Shown here in pieces: positions 19,332 through 29,393 of a stretch of 64,000 bases of DNA (within the stretch, counting starts at the first letter, position 1; each line of letters opens with the position of its first letter). Location of the stretch: assembly GCF_000013865.1 (NCBI RefSeq), contig NC_007948.1, positions 3,782,001 through 3,846,000 of the forward strand. The letters run 5' to 3'. This stretch comes from Polaromonas sp. JS666. GTDB lineage: Bacteria; Pseudomonadota; Gammaproteobacteria; Burkholderiales; Burkholderiaceae_C. The notes below the pieces were generated by a model. The model saw nothing but the letters and a program-made list of their open reading frames with translations, made no database searches and was not told the DNA's origin. The position numbers were made by a program, and so were the translations under genes.

Positions 19332-19361
19332 TATGATAAGCAGGATTAATACTGTTCTGCC

Positions 19362-20132
19362 ATGACCGCCATTCCCGCCTCGTCTGTCGATGATTTTGCA
19401 GGTGCCACGCCGGCGTTCAGTCCGTTGTACCAGCAAATCAAGGGCCTGATCCTGCAAAGCCTGCAGTCGGGCGAATGGAAACCCGGCGAAGCCATTCCAT
19501 CCGAAATGGAACTGGCCGCCCGCTACCGCGTCAGCCAGGGCACGGTGCGCAAGGCCATTGACGAGCTGGCCACCGACAACCTGGTGGTGCGCCGCCAGGG
19601 CAAAGGCACTTTTGTAGCCACGCATGCAGAGCAGCATGTGCAGTTCCGCTTCCTGAAGCTCGTGCCCGACTCCGGCGTTCCGGGCAGCGAAGGCCCCGCC
19701 CAGCGTGACATCATCGACTGCCGGCGCATCCGCGCCAGCGCCGACATTGCACGCGCCCTGGCGCTGCGTACCGGCGACGCGGTGCTGCAGGCGCGCCGGG
19801 TGCTGAGTTTTGCAGGCACGCCCACCATCCTGGAAGACCTGTGGCTACCGGCGGCCCCCTTCAAGGGCCTGACTGCCGAACGCCTGGCCGACTACCACGG
19901 CCCGATGTACGCCCTGTTTGAGACCGAGTTCAACGTGCGCATGGTTCGCGCCGAAGAAAAAATACGGGCCGAGCCCGCTATTGATGGGCGTGAGCTGCTA
20001 TTACAAGTAGCGCCTGGCACCCCGCTGCTGAGCGTGGAGCGCATTGCCTATACCTACAACGACGTTCCCATGGAGCTGCGGCGCGGCTATTACCGCACCG
20101 ACACCCACCACTATCACAACACTCTGAGTTGA
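19362..20132 (+). CDS. GntR/HutC-family transcriptional regulator
   Basis: A 256-residue repressor-type protein. The N-terminal winged helix-turn-helix (about 20-88) contains IPSEMELAARYRVSQGTVRK and the wing RRQGKGTFVATH. A C-terminal UTRA ligand domain (about 100-250) includes ARRVLSFAGTPTILEDLWLP and the tail VERIAYTYNDVPMELRRGYY. It lies between divergent mdh and the sdhCDAB-gltA genes, so control of TCA-cycle genes is likely. The ligand may be a TCA intermediate, but that is a guess. The start ATG has no strong ribosome-binding site. Confidence 0.88.
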   Translation: MTAIPASSVDDFAGATPAFSPLYQQIKGLILQSLQSGEWKPGEAIPSEMELAARYRVSQGTVRKAIDELATDNLVVRRQGKGTFVATHAEQHVQFRFLKLVPDSGVPGSEGPAQRDIIDCRRIRASADIARALALRTGDAVLQARRVLSFAGTPTILEDLWLPAAPFKGLTAERLADYHGPMYALFETEFNVRMVRAEEKIRAEPAIDGRELLLQVAPGTPLLSVERIAYTYNDVPMELRRGYYRTDTHHYHNTLS

Positions 20133-20461
20133 TATTGAAACCGAATGAAACCGAAGCCCGCAGGTAACCGACCCATGAAAACGATGCTTTCGTACCCAAG
20201 GCAATGTGCAAGCGGCAGCGCGGGCGGCGGAAATACTGACCAATCTGGACAGTTTGTAAGATGCGTGCCCCAATGTATACCCCATCAGAATTTCCACGCA
20301 CTGGAACGGGGCGCATTTGCCGTTAAAACTCACTTTTTCCGATAAAAACTTTCAGCCATGGGGCACCCGGCCCAAGATTCATGCTGCATTGCAATAGAAT
20401 TTCGGGTTGAGCAGCTTTTGATGGTTACAAAGCAGTTACTCAAAAATATAGAAAGCCAAGT
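20133..20461. other. Intergenic region upstream of sdhC
   Basis: This 329-bp gap follows gntR and should carry the promoter and leader of the sdh operon. I see no RNA gene, long hairpin or convincing -10/-35 pair. The part nearest sdhC (about 20385-20460) is more AT-rich and is the likeliest promoter site. The TCTTATATAAGA palindrome found upstream of gntR does not recur here. Confidence 0.4.
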
Positions 20462-20908
20462 ATGTCCGAATCAGCGACAACCGTAGCGAAGAAGCGGCCC
20501 GAGTTCCGCAACATCAACGCCTTTACCGACCTCCCCAGCTACCGCCTGCCCCTCGCCGGCCTTGTCTCCATCCTCCACCGCATCAGCGGGGCCATCATGT
20601 TTTTGCTGATGCCCTTCATCATCTGGATGTTCGACACCTCGATATCGTCGGAAATCTCCTTCTCCAGATTCAAGTCCGCATTCAACGCGGGCATGCTCGG
20701 CCTGCCGGGCTTCCTCTGGAAGCTCGTCGCGCTGGCACTGATTTGGGCCTACCTGCACCATTTCATCGCAGGGCTTCGCCACTTGTGGATGGACACCAGC
20801 CATGCGGCCGTCAGCAAGGAATTCGGCAAGTCATCAGCCGCCGTCACGCTGGCCGTGAGCATTGGCCTCACGCTCGTGCTCGGCGCCAAGCTGTTTGGCC
20901 TTTACTAA
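20462..20908 (+). CDS. sdhC: Succinate dehydrogenase cytochrome b556 subunit
   Basis: Membrane anchor of complex II; with SdhD it binds haem b and ubiquinone. The 148-residue protein has three transmembrane helices (about 38-62, 78-103 and 118-145). The family motif RPxxPHL-like region is replaced by SYRLPLAGLVSILHRISGAI, which keeps the HRISG core (about 41-45). A conserved LHHFIAGLRHLWMD (about 98-111) carries the haem/quinone-side histidines. It is first in sdhCDAB, with 16 bp to sdhD. Confidence 0.94.
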   Translation: MSESATTVAKKRPEFRNINAFTDLPSYRLPLAGLVSILHRISGAIMFLLMPFIIWMFDTSISSEISFSRFKSAFNAGMLGLPGFLWKLVALALIWAYLHHFIAGLRHLWMDTSHAAVSKEFGKSSAAVTLAVSIGLTLVLGAKLFGLY

Positions 20909-20924
20909 CTAGAGGGATCTCACC

Positions 20925-21290
20925 ATGTCTGTCAATTACGGCTCCAAGCGCATTGTTGTCGGCGCTCACTATGGCCTGCGCGACTGGCTGGCCCAGCGCG
21001 TGACCGCGGCCCTGATGGCCCTGTTCACCCTGCTGGTACTGGCCCAGATCCTTTTCAGCAAAGGCCCCATCGGCTACGACAAATGGGCCGGCATTTTCTC
21101 ATCGCAGTGGATGAAGGTGCTGACCTTCACCATCATCATCGCCCTGCTCTGGCACGTGTGGGTCGGCATGCGCGATATCTGGATGGACTACATCAAGCCG
21201 GTCGGGCTGCGCCTGGGCCTGCAGGTGTTCACCATGGTCTGGCTGGTGGCGTGCGCCGGCTGGGGCATCCAGGTCCTGTGGCGCCTGTGA
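20925..21290 (+). CDS. sdhD: Succinate dehydrogenase hydrophobic membrane anchor
   Basis: Second membrane subunit of complex II, 121 residues with three helices (about 24-45, 62-85 and 94-117). GLRDWLAQRVTAALMALF and the haem-ligand region WHVWVGMRDIWMDYIKP are typical of SdhD. AGAGGGA lies just upstream of the ATG as ribosome-binding site. It is 54 bp before sdhA. Confidence 0.94.
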   Translation: MSVNYGSKRIVVGAHYGLRDWLAQRVTAALMALFTLLVLAQILFSKGPIGYDKWAGIFSSQWMKVLTFTIIIALLWHVWVGMRDIWMDYIKPVGLRLGLQVFTMVWLVACAGWGIQVLWRL

Positions 21291-21344
21291 GGCCCGTTTA
21301 AAGCACCGCTGACCGCCCCCGACTAAAAAGATTCCCAAATAAAC

Positions 21345-23141
21345 ATGACCGCTACCTCCAAACTCCCCAAGCGTAAATTTGACGTTGTGATCGTCGGTGC
21401 CGGCGGCTCCGGCATGCGCGCTTCGCTGCAGCTCGCACGCGCCGGCCTGAACGTGGCCGTGCTGTCCAAGGTGTTCCCCACGCGCTCCCATACGGTGGCC
21501 GCACAAGGCGGCATTGGCGCCTCGCTCGGCAACATGTCGGAAGACAACTGGCACTATCACTTCTTCGACACCGTCAAGGGTTCCGACTGGCTCGGCGACC
21601 AGGACGCGATTGAATACATGTGCCGTGAAGCACCCAAGGTGGTGTACGACCTCGAACACATGGGCATGCCGTTCGACCGCAACCCGGATGGCACGATTTA
21701 CCAGCGCCCCTTCGGCGGCCATACCGCCAACTACGGCGAAAAGCCGGTGCAGCGCGCCTGCGCCGCTGCCGATCGCACCGGCCACGCCATGCTGCACACG
21801 CTGTACCAGCAAAACGTCAAGGAAAAAACCAGCTTCTTCGTGGAATGGCTGGCCATGGACCTGATCCGCGACGCCGATGGCGATGTCGTGGGCGTGACCG
21901 CACTGGAAATGGAAACCGGTGACGTGCATATCTTCGAAGCCAAGACCACCCTGCTAGCCACCGGTGGCGCCGGCCGCATTTTTGCCGCATCCACCAACGC
22001 GTTCATCAACACCGGCGACGGCCTGGGCATGGCCGCGCGTGCCGGCATCCCGCTGGAAGACATGGAGTTCTGGCAGTTCCACCCCACCGGCGTGCATGGC
22101 GCCGGCGTGCTGCTGACCGAGGGCTGCCGCGGCGAAGGCGCCATTTTGCGCAACAGCAACGGCGAACGCTTCATGGAGCGCTATGCGCCCGCCTACAAGG
22201 ATCTGGCGCCGCGTGACTACGTATCGCGCTGCATGGATCAGGAAATCAAGGAAGGTCGCGGCTGCGGTCCCAACAAGGACTACATCAATCTTGACATGAC
22301 CCACCTGGGCGCCGAGACCATCATGAAGCGCCTGCCGTCGGTGTTCGAGATTGGCCACAACTTTGCCAACGTCGACATCACCAAGGAGCCAATCCCCGTG
22401 GTGCCCACCATCCACTACCAGATGGGCGGCATTCCGACCAACATCCATGGCCAGGTGGTCACGCAGAACGCCGACAACAAGAGCGAAGTCGTCAACGGCC
22501 TCTATGCCGTGGGCGAATGCTCCTGCGTCAGCGTGCACGGCGCCAACCGCCTGGGCACCAATTCGCTGCTGGACCTGCTGGTGTTCGGCCGCGCTGCCGG
22601 CAACCACATTGTTGAATTCAACAACGCCAACAAAATGCACAAACCGCTGCCAGCCGACGCGGCCGACCTGACGCTGGCGCGTATCGCACGGCTGGACAAC
22701 GCGAGTGGCGGCGAGTATGCCCAGGATGTGGCCAACGACATCCGCACGGCCATGCAGACGCATGCCGGCGTGTTCCGCACCCAGGCCCTGATGGACGAGG
22801 GCGTCACCAAAATCGCGGCCTTGCGCGAACGTGTGAAGAACATCGGCCTGAAGGACAAGTCAAAAATCTTCAACACCGCACGCATCGAAGCACTGGAAGT
22901 GGAAAACCTGATCGAGGCGGCAGAGGCCACCATCGTGTCGGCCGCTGCCCGCCATGAAAGCCGGGGCGCGCACTCGGTTGATGACTACGGCGATACGCCA
23001 GAGCATCCCAATGGCCGCAACGACACCGACTGGCACAAGCACACGCTGTGGCACAGCGAGGGCAGCCGCCTGAGCTACAAGCCCGTGCAGATGAAGCCGC
23101 TGACGGTTGAGTCCGTGCCGCTCAAAGTGCGCAGCTTCTAA
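21345..23141 (+). CDS. sdhA: Succinate dehydrogenase flavoprotein subunit
   Basis: Catalytic subunit that oxidises succinate to fumarate at the inner face of the cytoplasmic membrane. The 598-residue protein has the FAD dinucleotide fold GAGGSGMRASLQLA (about 16-29), the covalently flavinylated His49 in RSHTVAAQGGIGASL, HPTGVHGAGVL in the active site, and the conserved GECSCVSVHGANRLGTNSLL near the FAD. Length and order match the family. SdhE, encoded after sdhB, is the factor that helps attach FAD. Confidence 0.97.
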   Translation: MTATSKLPKRKFDVVIVGAGGSGMRASLQLARAGLNVAVLSKVFPTRSHTVAAQGGIGASLGNMSEDNWHYHFFDTVKGSDWLGDQDAIEYMCREAPKVVYDLEHMGMPFDRNPDGTIYQRPFGGHTANYGEKPVQRACAAADRTGHAMLHTLYQQNVKEKTSFFVEWLAMDLIRDADGDVVGVTALEMETGDVHIFEAKTTLLATGGAGRIFAASTNAFINTGDGLGMAARAGIPLEDMEFWQFHPTGVHGAGVLLTEGCRGEGAILRNSNGERFMERYAPAYKDLAPRDYVSRCMDQEIKEGRGCGPNKDYINLDMTHLGAETIMKRLPSVFEIGHNFANVDITKEPIPVVPTIHYQMGGIPTNIHGQVVTQNADNKSEVVNGLYAVGECSCVSVHGANRLGTNSLLDLLVFGRAAGNHIVEFNNANKMHKPLPADAADLTLARIARLDNASGGEYAQDVANDIRTAMQTHAGVFRTQALMDEGVTKIAALRERVKNIGLKDKSKIFNTARIEALEVENLIEAAEATIVSAAARHESRGAHSVDDYGDTPEHPNGRNDTDWHKHTLWHSEGSRLSYKPVQMKPLTVESVPLKVRSF

Positions 23142-23191
23142 GCGCAAGCCAAGCGAACCAGTCAAGCCAACAAGACCGCGAGAAACGCCCC

Positions 23192-23896
23192 ATGTCAAAA
23201 CGTACCTTCCAGATCTACCGCTACGACCCGGACACCGACGCCAAGCCCTACATGCAGACCATCGAGGTGGAACTCGACGGCAGCGAACGCATGCTGCTGG
23301 ACGCCCTGATGAAGCTCAAGGCCCAGGATCCGAGCATCAGCTTTCGCCGCTCCTGCCGCGAAGGCGTTTGCGGCTCCGACGCGATGAACATCAACGGCAA
23401 GAACGGCCTGGCCTGCCTGACCAACATGCGCACGCTGCCCGGCACCATTGTCCTGAAGCCGCTGCCCGGCCTGCCCGTGGTGCGCGACCTGATTGTCGAC
23501 ATGACGCAGTTCTTCAAGCAGTACAACTCGATCAAGCCCTACCTGATCAACGATAACGTACCGCCCGAAAAAGAGCGCCTGCAAAGCCCCGAGGAGCGCG
23601 ACGAGCTCAACGGCCTTTACGAGTGCATCCTGTGCGCCAGCTGCTCCACCTCCTGCCCCAGCTTCTGGTGGAATCCCGACAAGTTTGTCGGTCCTGCCGG
23701 CCTGCTGCAGGCTTACCGTTTCATTGCCGACAGCCGCGATGAAGCCACGGCCGAGCGGCTCGACAACCTGGAAGACCCGTACCGGCTGTTCCGCTGCCAC
23801 ACCATCATGAACTGCGTCGATGTCTGCCCCAAGGGCCTGAACCCGACCCGGGCCATTGGCAAGATCAAGGAAATGATGGTCCTGCGCGCAGTCTGA
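23192..23896 (+). CDS. sdhB: Succinate dehydrogenase iron-sulfur subunit
   Basis: Carries electrons from SdhA to ubiquinone through three Fe-S clusters. The 234-residue protein has the [2Fe-2S] cysteines in RRSCREGVCGSDAMNINGKN with ACLTNM (about 54-78), then CILCASCSTSCPSFWW and CHTIMNCVDVCPKGLNP (about 148-220) for the [4Fe-4S] and [3Fe-4S] clusters. It follows sdhA by 50 bp and precedes sdhE by 13 bp. Confidence 0.97.
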   Translation: MSKRTFQIYRYDPDTDAKPYMQTIEVELDGSERMLLDALMKLKAQDPSISFRRSCREGVCGSDAMNINGKNGLACLTNMRTLPGTIVLKPLPGLPVVRDLIVDMTQFFKQYNSIKPYLINDNVPPEKERLQSPEERDELNGLYECILCASCSTSCPSFWWNPDKFVGPAGLLQAYRFIADSRDEATAERLDNLEDPYRLFRCHTIMNCVDVCPKGLNPTRAIGKIKEMMVLRAV

Positions 23897-23909
23897 TCAA
23901 TTATTTGGC

Positions 23910-24242
23910 ATGATTGGCATGGAAGCCCCTGACGTTTTGCTCGATGAGCGCTCCCTGAGCAAGCTCAAGTGGCGCTGCCGCCGGGGCCTGCTGGAAAACG
24001 ATCTGCTGATCGAAAAGTTCTTTGCCCGCCACGAAGCGACGCTCAGCGTCAGGCAGGCTAAAGGCTTGAATGATTTAATGGACTTGTCCGACAACGATTT
24101 GCTGGACCTGCTGTTAAAACGTCGGGAACCTGATCAGCTTCCCGATGCCGATGCGTTGGCAAGCGCCTCTACTTCCGAAGCGCTTGAGGTTTTAAACTTG
24201 CTGCGTACCGCAGCGGCCGGCCGCGTGGCTGTTTCCATGTGA
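23910..24242 (+). CDS. sdhE: FAD assembly factor SdhE
   Basis: Small cytosolic protein of the SdhE/CptB/YgfY family that promotes covalent flavinylation of SdhA. At 110 residues it is slightly longer than E. coli SdhE (88) because of its C-terminal tail. The hallmark RGxxE is present as RRGLLEND at about residues 24-31, and [10 protein letters not shown] is typical of the helical bundle. The start may be 23910 or the in-frame ATG at 23919. Its place between sdhB and gltA is the usual one in this group. Confidence 0.93.
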   Translation: MIGMEAPDVLLDERSLSKLKWRCRRGLLENDLLIEKFFARHEATLSVRQAKGLNDLMDLSDNDLLDLLLKRREPDQLPDADALASASTSEALEVLNLLRTAAAGRVAVSM

Positions 24243-24264
24243 TTTGATACGAAAGAAGCGAGAA

Positions 24265-25575
24265 ATGAAGCTAGCTGACAACAAAGCCACCCTGTCCTTC
24301 AGCAACGGCAGCCCGAGCGTCGATTTGCCCGTTTACCACGGCAGTGTGGGCCCGGACGTTGTGGACATTCGCAAGCTGTACGCCCAGACAGGCATGTTCA
24401 CCTACGACCCCGGTTTCCTGTCAACGGCTTCCTGCCAGTCCGCCATCACCTACATCGACGGCGACAAGGGTGAACTGCTGTACCGCGGCTACCCCATCGA
24501 GCAGCTCGCCACCACCTGCGACTACATGGAAACCTGCCATCTGCTGCTGTACGGCGAGTTGCCCAACGGTGACCAGAAGAAGGACTTTGTCAGCCGCGTG
24601 ACCAACCACACCATGGTCAACGAGCAGATGCAGTTCTTCCTGCGCGGTTTCCGCCGTGATGCGCACCCGATGGCCATCATGACCGGCCTGGTCGGCGCGC
24701 TGTCTGCGTTCTATCACGACAGTACCGACATCACCAACCCCGAGCACCGCGAGATCGCCGCGATCCGGCTGATCGCCAAGATGCCGACGCTGGTCGCCAT
24801 GGCCTACAAGTACACCGTGGGCCAGCCCTACATGTACCCGAAGAACAACCTGAGCTACGCCGGCAACTTCCTGCACATGATGTTTGCCACGCCCTGCGAA
24901 GAGTACAAGGTCAGCCCGGTGCTGGAACGCGCACTCGACCGCATCTTCATCCTGCACGCAGACCACGAGCAGAACGCCTCGACTTCCACGGTTCGCCTGT
25001 GCGGTTCGTCGGGTACCAATCCGTTTGCCGCCATTGCGGCCGGTGTGGCCTGCCTGTGGGGCCCGGCGCACGGCGGCGCCAACGAAGCTGCGCTGAACAT
25101 GCTCGGCGACATCCAGAAAAATGGCGGCGTCGAGAAAATCGGCGACTTCATCAAGCAGGTCAAGGACAAGAACTCCGGCGTCAAGCTGATGGGCTTCGGT
25201 CACCGCGTTTACAAAAACTACGACCCGCGCGCCAAGCTGATGCAGGAAACCTGCAAGGAAGTGCTGCACGAGATGGGCCTGGAAAACGACCCGCTGTTCA
25301 AGCTGGCGATGGCCCTGGAAAAAATCGCGCTGGAAGACGACTACTTCGTGTCCCGCAAGCTCTACCCGAACGTGGACTTCTATTCCGGCATCGTGCAGCG
25401 CGCCATCGGCATTCCCGTGCCGCTGTTCACCGCAATCTTCGCGCTGGCCCGCACCGTCGGATGGATCGCCCAGCTCAACGAGATGATTGGCGACCCCGAG
25501 TACAAGATCGGCCGCCCGCGCCAGCTGTTCACCGGCTCGATTCCGCGTGACGTCAAGCCCATGGCCCAGCGTTAA
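24265..25575 (+). CDS. gltA: Citrate synthase (type II)
   Basis: Condenses oxaloacetate and acetyl-CoA to citrate, the entry step of the TCA cycle. The 436-residue protein is of the hexameric, NADH-sensitive type. Visible parts are [37 protein letters not shown] with the first catalytic His, [15 protein letters not shown] with the second His, and the catalytic Asp in YPNVDFYSG. The ATG at 24265 fits the family N-terminus ([10 protein letters not shown]); a TTG at 24244 would only add seven residues. It is last in the sdhCDAB-sdhE-gltA set and is followed by a terminator. Confidence 0.96.
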   Translation: MKLADNKATLSFSNGSPSVDLPVYHGSVGPDVVDIRKLYAQTGMFTYDPGFLSTASCQSAITYIDGDKGELLYRGYPIEQLATTCDYMETCHLLLYGELPNGDQKKDFVSRVTNHTMVNEQMQFFLRGFRRDAHPMAIMTGLVGALSAFYHDSTDITNPEHREIAAIRLIAKMPTLVAMAYKYTVGQPYMYPKNNLSYAGNFLHMMFATPCEEYKVSPVLERALDRIFILHADHEQNASTSTVRLCGSSGTNPFAAIAAGVACLWGPAHGGANEAALNMLGDIQKNGGVEKIGDFIKQVKDKNSGVKLMGFGHRVYKNYDPRAKLMQETCKEVLHEMGLENDPLFKLAMALEKIALEDDYFVSRKLYPNVDFYSGIVQRAIGIPVPLFTAIFALARTVGWIAQLNEMIGDPEYKIGRPRQLFTGSIPRDVKPMAQR

Positions 25576-25608
25576 CGACCGGGGTACCCGCCCCAGACGT
25601 TTCTACAG

Positions 25609-25645
25609 AGCCCGCCCGATGGCAACATTGGCGGGCTTTTTGTAT
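25609..25645 (+). terminator. Rho-independent terminator after gltA
   Basis: An 8-bp stem AGCCCGCC (25609-25616) and GGCGGGCT (25630-25637) with a 13-base loop is followed by a T-rich tract. It lies 34 bp after the gltA stop and should end the sdh-gltA transcript. Confidence 0.85.
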
Positions 25646-25686
25646 TTTTGTATTTTTACTGCCCTTCCCCCCGAAAAAACACCCCC

Positions 25687-26067
25687 ATGGCCCCCATCCA
25701 GACCGCCGCCGAACTGCGCCAGGCCCTTGCCGGGGCCTCCACCCCACGCGCCTGTACCTGCGCACTGGGCGCCTGCGCCGGCTGGGAAAGCCTGGCCGAA
25801 TACCGCTGGGAAACCCGGCAGATGACCCAGGTCGCCACGCTGCGCGACCCCGCGATCGAGGAACCCACCCTGGAAGAGCGGCACCCCAACGGCACCCGCT
25901 ACGAGTCACCAGATGCCCCGATTGCCGTGCAGTTCTTCCCGTACAACCGCTGCGATGTCTGGCATTGCGCCCTATGCAACCGCCACCTGCTGCGGTACAC
26001 GGAGTTCGGCGGCTACAACGTCGACCACCGGGTCCGGGTCCTGGCCCCCGACAACATCATCGACTGA
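25687..26067 (+). CDS. Cys-rich conserved-looking protein, unknown
   Basis: A 126-residue soluble protein. The N-terminal part has CTCALGACAGW (about 21-31), and the C-terminal part has NRCDVWHCALCNRHLLRYTE and DHRV (about 88-115). These Cys/His pairs look like a small zinc ribbon. The ATG at 25687 is the first sensible start; the longer frame begins inside the gltA terminator. I do not recognise the family. It lies alone between the gltA terminator and a LysR gene, so it probably has its own promoter. Confidence 0.7.
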   Translation: MAPIQTAAELRQALAGASTPRACTCALGACAGWESLAEYRWETRQMTQVATLRDPAIEEPTLEERHPNGTRYESPDAPIAVQFFPYNRCDVWHCALCNRHLLRYTEFGGYNVDHRVRVLAPDNIID

Positions 26068-26212
26068 TCGGACCGAAACCGGTCGCAATTTTCTATAGCG
26101 ACCCAACCTCGCATTGCCGTGGTCCCAGTTCACCGGCAAGCCACCCATCGCATATCGCGATGACAAAACGATGGATATCAGTTCAAAATACAGGGGTACA
26201 TCGTGAACCGCG

Positions 26213-27205
26213 ATGACTTTAACCCCCATGAAAAGCTCGGAACGTAACTTTGCCCGCCGCATTGACCTGACTTCGCTGCAATTGTTTGTCGCGGTGTGCG
26301 AGCTCGGCAGCATTGGCAAGGCGGCCGAACGCGAATTCATCGCGGCATCGGCCGTCAGCAAGCGCCTCAGCGACCTGGAGGCTGCGCTGGACACGCCGCT
26401 GCTGTACCGCCACACCCGCGGCGTCGACTTGACACCCGCCGGGCAAAGCCTGTTGCACCATGCGCGGTCCGTGCTTTTCAGCCTGGAAAAAATGCAGGGC
26501 GAACTCAGCGAGTACGCCGCCGGCGTGCGCGGCCATGTGCGGGTACACGCCAGCATTTCGGCGATCGTGCAGTTTTTACCCGAAGACCTGGGCGCCTTCA
26601 TCCGCCGCCATTCCGAAATCAAGATTGACCTGGAAGAACACCTGAGTACGGAAGTCGTGCGCGCCGTGCAGGAGGGCGCTGCGGACCTGGGTATCTGCAA
26701 CACGGCCGATGGGGTGGGCGACCTGCAGACACTGCCTTACCGACAAGACCAGCTGGTGCTGATCGTGCCGCGCGGCCATGTGCTGGGCGCGCAGGATGCC
26801 ATCGCGTTTGAAGACAGCCTGGAGTTCGACCATGTGGGCCTGCACTCGAACAGCTCGATATACCTGGCCATGCGCGAGGCCGCCGCGGCGCTGGGCCGCA
26901 CCATCAAGCTGCGCATCCATGTCACGGGCCTGGACGCCATGTGCCGCATGATCCACAACGGCCTGGGCGTGGGCGTGATGCCGCAGCGCGCCTTCGAACT
27001 CATGCATGACGTGGGCGAGCTGGAATCCATCGCCCTGACGGATGACTGGGCAGCGCGCCAGATCCAGCTGGTGGCGCGGGATTTTTCCACCCTGCCCCTG
27101 ACTGCCCGCCTGCTGGTCGAGCACCTGACCCTGCCCGCGCCCGCCGCGAAGCCCGCAAAAACGCTTGCAAAAACCACAGTGGCAGGTGCCCGCTCACCCG
27201 CCTAA
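26213..27205 (+). CDS. LysR-family transcriptional regulator
   Basis: A 330-residue LysR-type regulator. The N-terminal helix-turn-helix (about 18-78) has LTSLQLFVAVCELGSIGKAA and AVSKRLSDLEAALDTPLLYR. A periplasmic-binding-protein-like effector domain follows (about 105-305). Translation may start at 26213 or at the in-frame ATG 26228. It lies only 24 bp before leuC and on the same strand, so it may be co-transcribed with leuCDB or share control with it, but the effector cannot be told. The C-terminal tail is Ala/Lys-rich. Confidence 0.86.
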   Translation: MTLTPMKSSERNFARRIDLTSLQLFVAVCELGSIGKAAEREFIAASAVSKRLSDLEAALDTPLLYRHTRGVDLTPAGQSLLHHARSVLFSLEKMQGELSEYAAGVRGHVRVHASISAIVQFLPEDLGAFIRRHSEIKIDLEEHLSTEVVRAVQEGAADLGICNTADGVGDLQTLPYRQDQLVLIVPRGHVLGAQDAIAFEDSLEFDHVGLHSNSSIYLAMREAAAALGRTIKLRIHVTGLDAMCRMIHNGLGVGVMPQRAFELMHDVGELESIALTDDWAARQIQLVARDFSTLPLTARLLVEHLTLPAPAAKPAKTLAKTTVAGARSPA

Positions 27206-27229
27206 AATTGAAAACCACGAAGGAAAACC

Positions 27230-28651
27230 ATGGGACGCACCCTCTACGACAAAATCTGGGACGAGCACGTTGTTCACACCGAAGAAGACGGCACGTCCAT
27301 TCTTTACATTGATCGCCACCTGGTGCATGAAGTCACCAGCCCGCAGGCCTTTGAAGGGCTGCGCGAAGCCGGCCGCAAGGTCTGGCGCATCAGCTCCATT
27401 GTGGCGACGGCCGACCACAACACCCCCACCACCGGCTGGGAGCTGGGCTACGACGGCATCACCGATCTGGTCAGCAAGGAACAGATCACCACGCTGGACG
27501 CCAATATCAAGGAATTTGGCGCGGCGGCCTTCTTTCCCTTCCTGTCCAAACGCCAGGGCATCGTGCACGTCATCGGCCCCGAAAGCGGCGCCACCCTGCC
27601 CGGCATGACGGTGGTCTGTGGCGACTCGCACACCTCCACCCACGGCGCATTCGGCGCGCTGGCGCACGGCATCGGCACCAGCGAGGTCGAGCACGTGATG
27701 GCCACGCAAACCCTGCTGGCCAAAAAGGCCAAAAACTTGCTGATCAAGGTCGAAGGCACGCTGCCCAAAGGCTGCACCGCCAAGGACATCGTGCTGGCCA
27801 TCATCGGCAAGATCGGCACCGCGGGCGGTACCGGCTACACCATTGAATTTGCCGGCTCGGCGATTCGCGCGCTCAGCATGGAAGGCCGCATGACGGTCTG
27901 CAACATGGCGATTGAAGGCGGCGCCCGCGCCGGCCTGGTGGCGGTCGACCAGAAAACCATTGACTACGTGAAGGGCCGCCTGCTGGCGCCCACCGGTGTC
28001 GAGTGGGACCAGGCCGTGCAGTACTGGGCCACGCTGCACTCGGATGCCGACGCGAAATTTGACGCCGTGGTCGAACTCGACGCGAGCCAGATCCTGCCGC
28101 AAGTGACTTGGGGCACGTCCCCTGAAATGGTGCTGTCGATTGAAGACCGTGTGCCGGACCCCGACAAGGAAAAAGACGCCAACAAACGTGGCGCCATCGA
28201 GCGTGCGCTGACTTACATGGGCCTGCAACCGGGCAAGGCGCTGAACGACCTCTACGTCGACAAGGTGTTCATCGGCTCCTGCACCAACAGCCGCATCGAA
28301 GACATGCGCGAAGCCGCCGCCATCGTGAAAAAGCTCGGCCAGAAAGTGGCCAAGAACGTCAAGCTGGCCATGGTGGTGCCGGGCTCCGGGCTCGTGAAGG
28401 AACAGGCTGAGCGTGAAGGCCTGGACAAGATTTTTGTGGCCGCCGGCTTTGAGTGGCGCGAACCCGGCTGCTCCATGTGCCTGGCCATGAATGCCGACCG
28501 GCTGGAGCCGGGGGAGCGCTGCGCCTCCACCAGCAACCGCAACTTTGAAGGGCGTCAGGGCGCCGGCGGCCGCACCCATCTGGTCAGCCCCGCCATGGCG
28601 GCGGCGGCGGCCGTGCATGGCCATTTTGTCGACGTGCGTAAATTTGTCTGA
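27230..28651 (+). CDS. leuC: 3-isopropylmalate dehydratase large subunit
   Basis: Aconitase-type [4Fe-4S] subunit that, with LeuD, isomerises 2- to 3-isopropylmalate in leucine synthesis. The 473-residue protein shows [20 protein letters not shown], the cluster cysteines in [14 protein letters not shown] and [10 protein letters not shown], and [12 protein letters not shown] near the C-terminus. AAGGA precedes the ATG. leuD follows after 12 bp. Length and motifs are normal. Confidence 0.97.
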   Translation: MGRTLYDKIWDEHVVHTEEDGTSILYIDRHLVHEVTSPQAFEGLREAGRKVWRISSIVATADHNTPTTGWELGYDGITDLVSKEQITTLDANIKEFGAAAFFPFLSKRQGIVHVIGPESGATLPGMTVVCGDSHTSTHGAFGALAHGIGTSEVEHVMATQTLLAKKAKNLLIKVEGTLPKGCTAKDIVLAIIGKIGTAGGTGYTIEFAGSAIRALSMEGRMTVCNMAIEGGARAGLVAVDQKTIDYVKGRLLAPTGVEWDQAVQYWATLHSDADAKFDAVVELDASQILPQVTWGTSPEMVLSIEDRVPDPDKEKDANKRGAIERALTYMGLQPGKALNDLYVDKVFIGSCTNSRIEDMREAAAIVKKLGQKVAKNVKLAMVVPGSGLVKEQAEREGLDKIFVAAGFEWREPGCSMCLAMNADRLEPGERCASTSNRNFEGRQGAGGRTHLVSPAMAAAAAVHGHFVDVRKFV

Positions 28652-28663
28652 ACCGAGTCACAC

Positions 28664-29314
28664 ATGCAAAAATTCACCGTACACAAGGGCCTCGTTGCCC
28701 CAATGGACCGCGAGAACGTCGACACCGACGCCATCATCCCCAAGCAATTCCTCAAATCCATCCGCAAGACCGGTTTTGGCCCCAACCTGTTTGACGCGTG
28801 GCGCTACCTGGATGCCGGCTTTCCCGGGCAGGACCCGGCCAGCCGCAAGCCCAACCCGGACTTCGTGCTGAACCAGCCGCGCTACGCCGGTGCCTCCATC
28901 CTGCTGGCGCGCAAGAACTTCGGCTGCGGTTCCTCGCGCGAGCATGCGCCGTGGGCGCTCGACCAGTACGGCTTTCGCGCCATCATCGCGCCGAGCTATG
29001 CCGACATCTTCTTCAACAACAGCTTCAAGAACGGCCTGCTGCCCATCGTGCTGCCCGAAGCCCAGATTGCCCAGCTGTTTGACGAGGTGAACGCCTTCCC
29101 GGGCTACACGCTCACCATCGACCTGGAGCGCCAGGTCATCGTCAAGCCCCAAGGCAAAGAGCTGCCCTTCGAAGTACAGGCTTTCCGCAAATACTGCCTG
29201 CTCAACGGTTTTGACGACATTGGCCTGACCTTGCGCCAAAGCGACAAGATCAAGGCATTTGAAGCCGAGCGCCTCGCGAAGAAGCCCTGGCTCAACCACA
29301 CCATCCCGGGTTGA
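28664..29314 (+). CDS. leuD: 3-isopropylmalate dehydratase small subunit
   Basis: The swivel-domain partner of LeuC in leucine biosynthesis. The 216-residue protein has the LeuD N-terminus with [13 protein letters not shown] (about 18-30) and the loop [14 protein letters not shown] (about 86-99), which shapes the active site. Length is normal for the class. The 79-bp gap to leuB holds no other gene. Confidence 0.97.
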   Translation: MQKFTVHKGLVAPMDRENVDTDAIIPKQFLKSIRKTGFGPNLFDAWRYLDAGFPGQDPASRKPNPDFVLNQPRYAGASILLARKNFGCGSSREHAPWALDQYGFRAIIAPSYADIFFNNSFKNGLLPIVLPEAQIAQLFDEVNAFPGYTLTIDLERQVIVKPQGKELPFEVQAFRKYCLLNGFDDIGLTLRQSDKIKAFEAERLAKKPWLNHTIPG

Positions 29315-29393
29315 TAAGCCGGTATTTTTCAGTCAAATCATGCTTTTGCCCCATCAATATGGGCATGAGCAGCCATACAAAAAGATAGCAACC

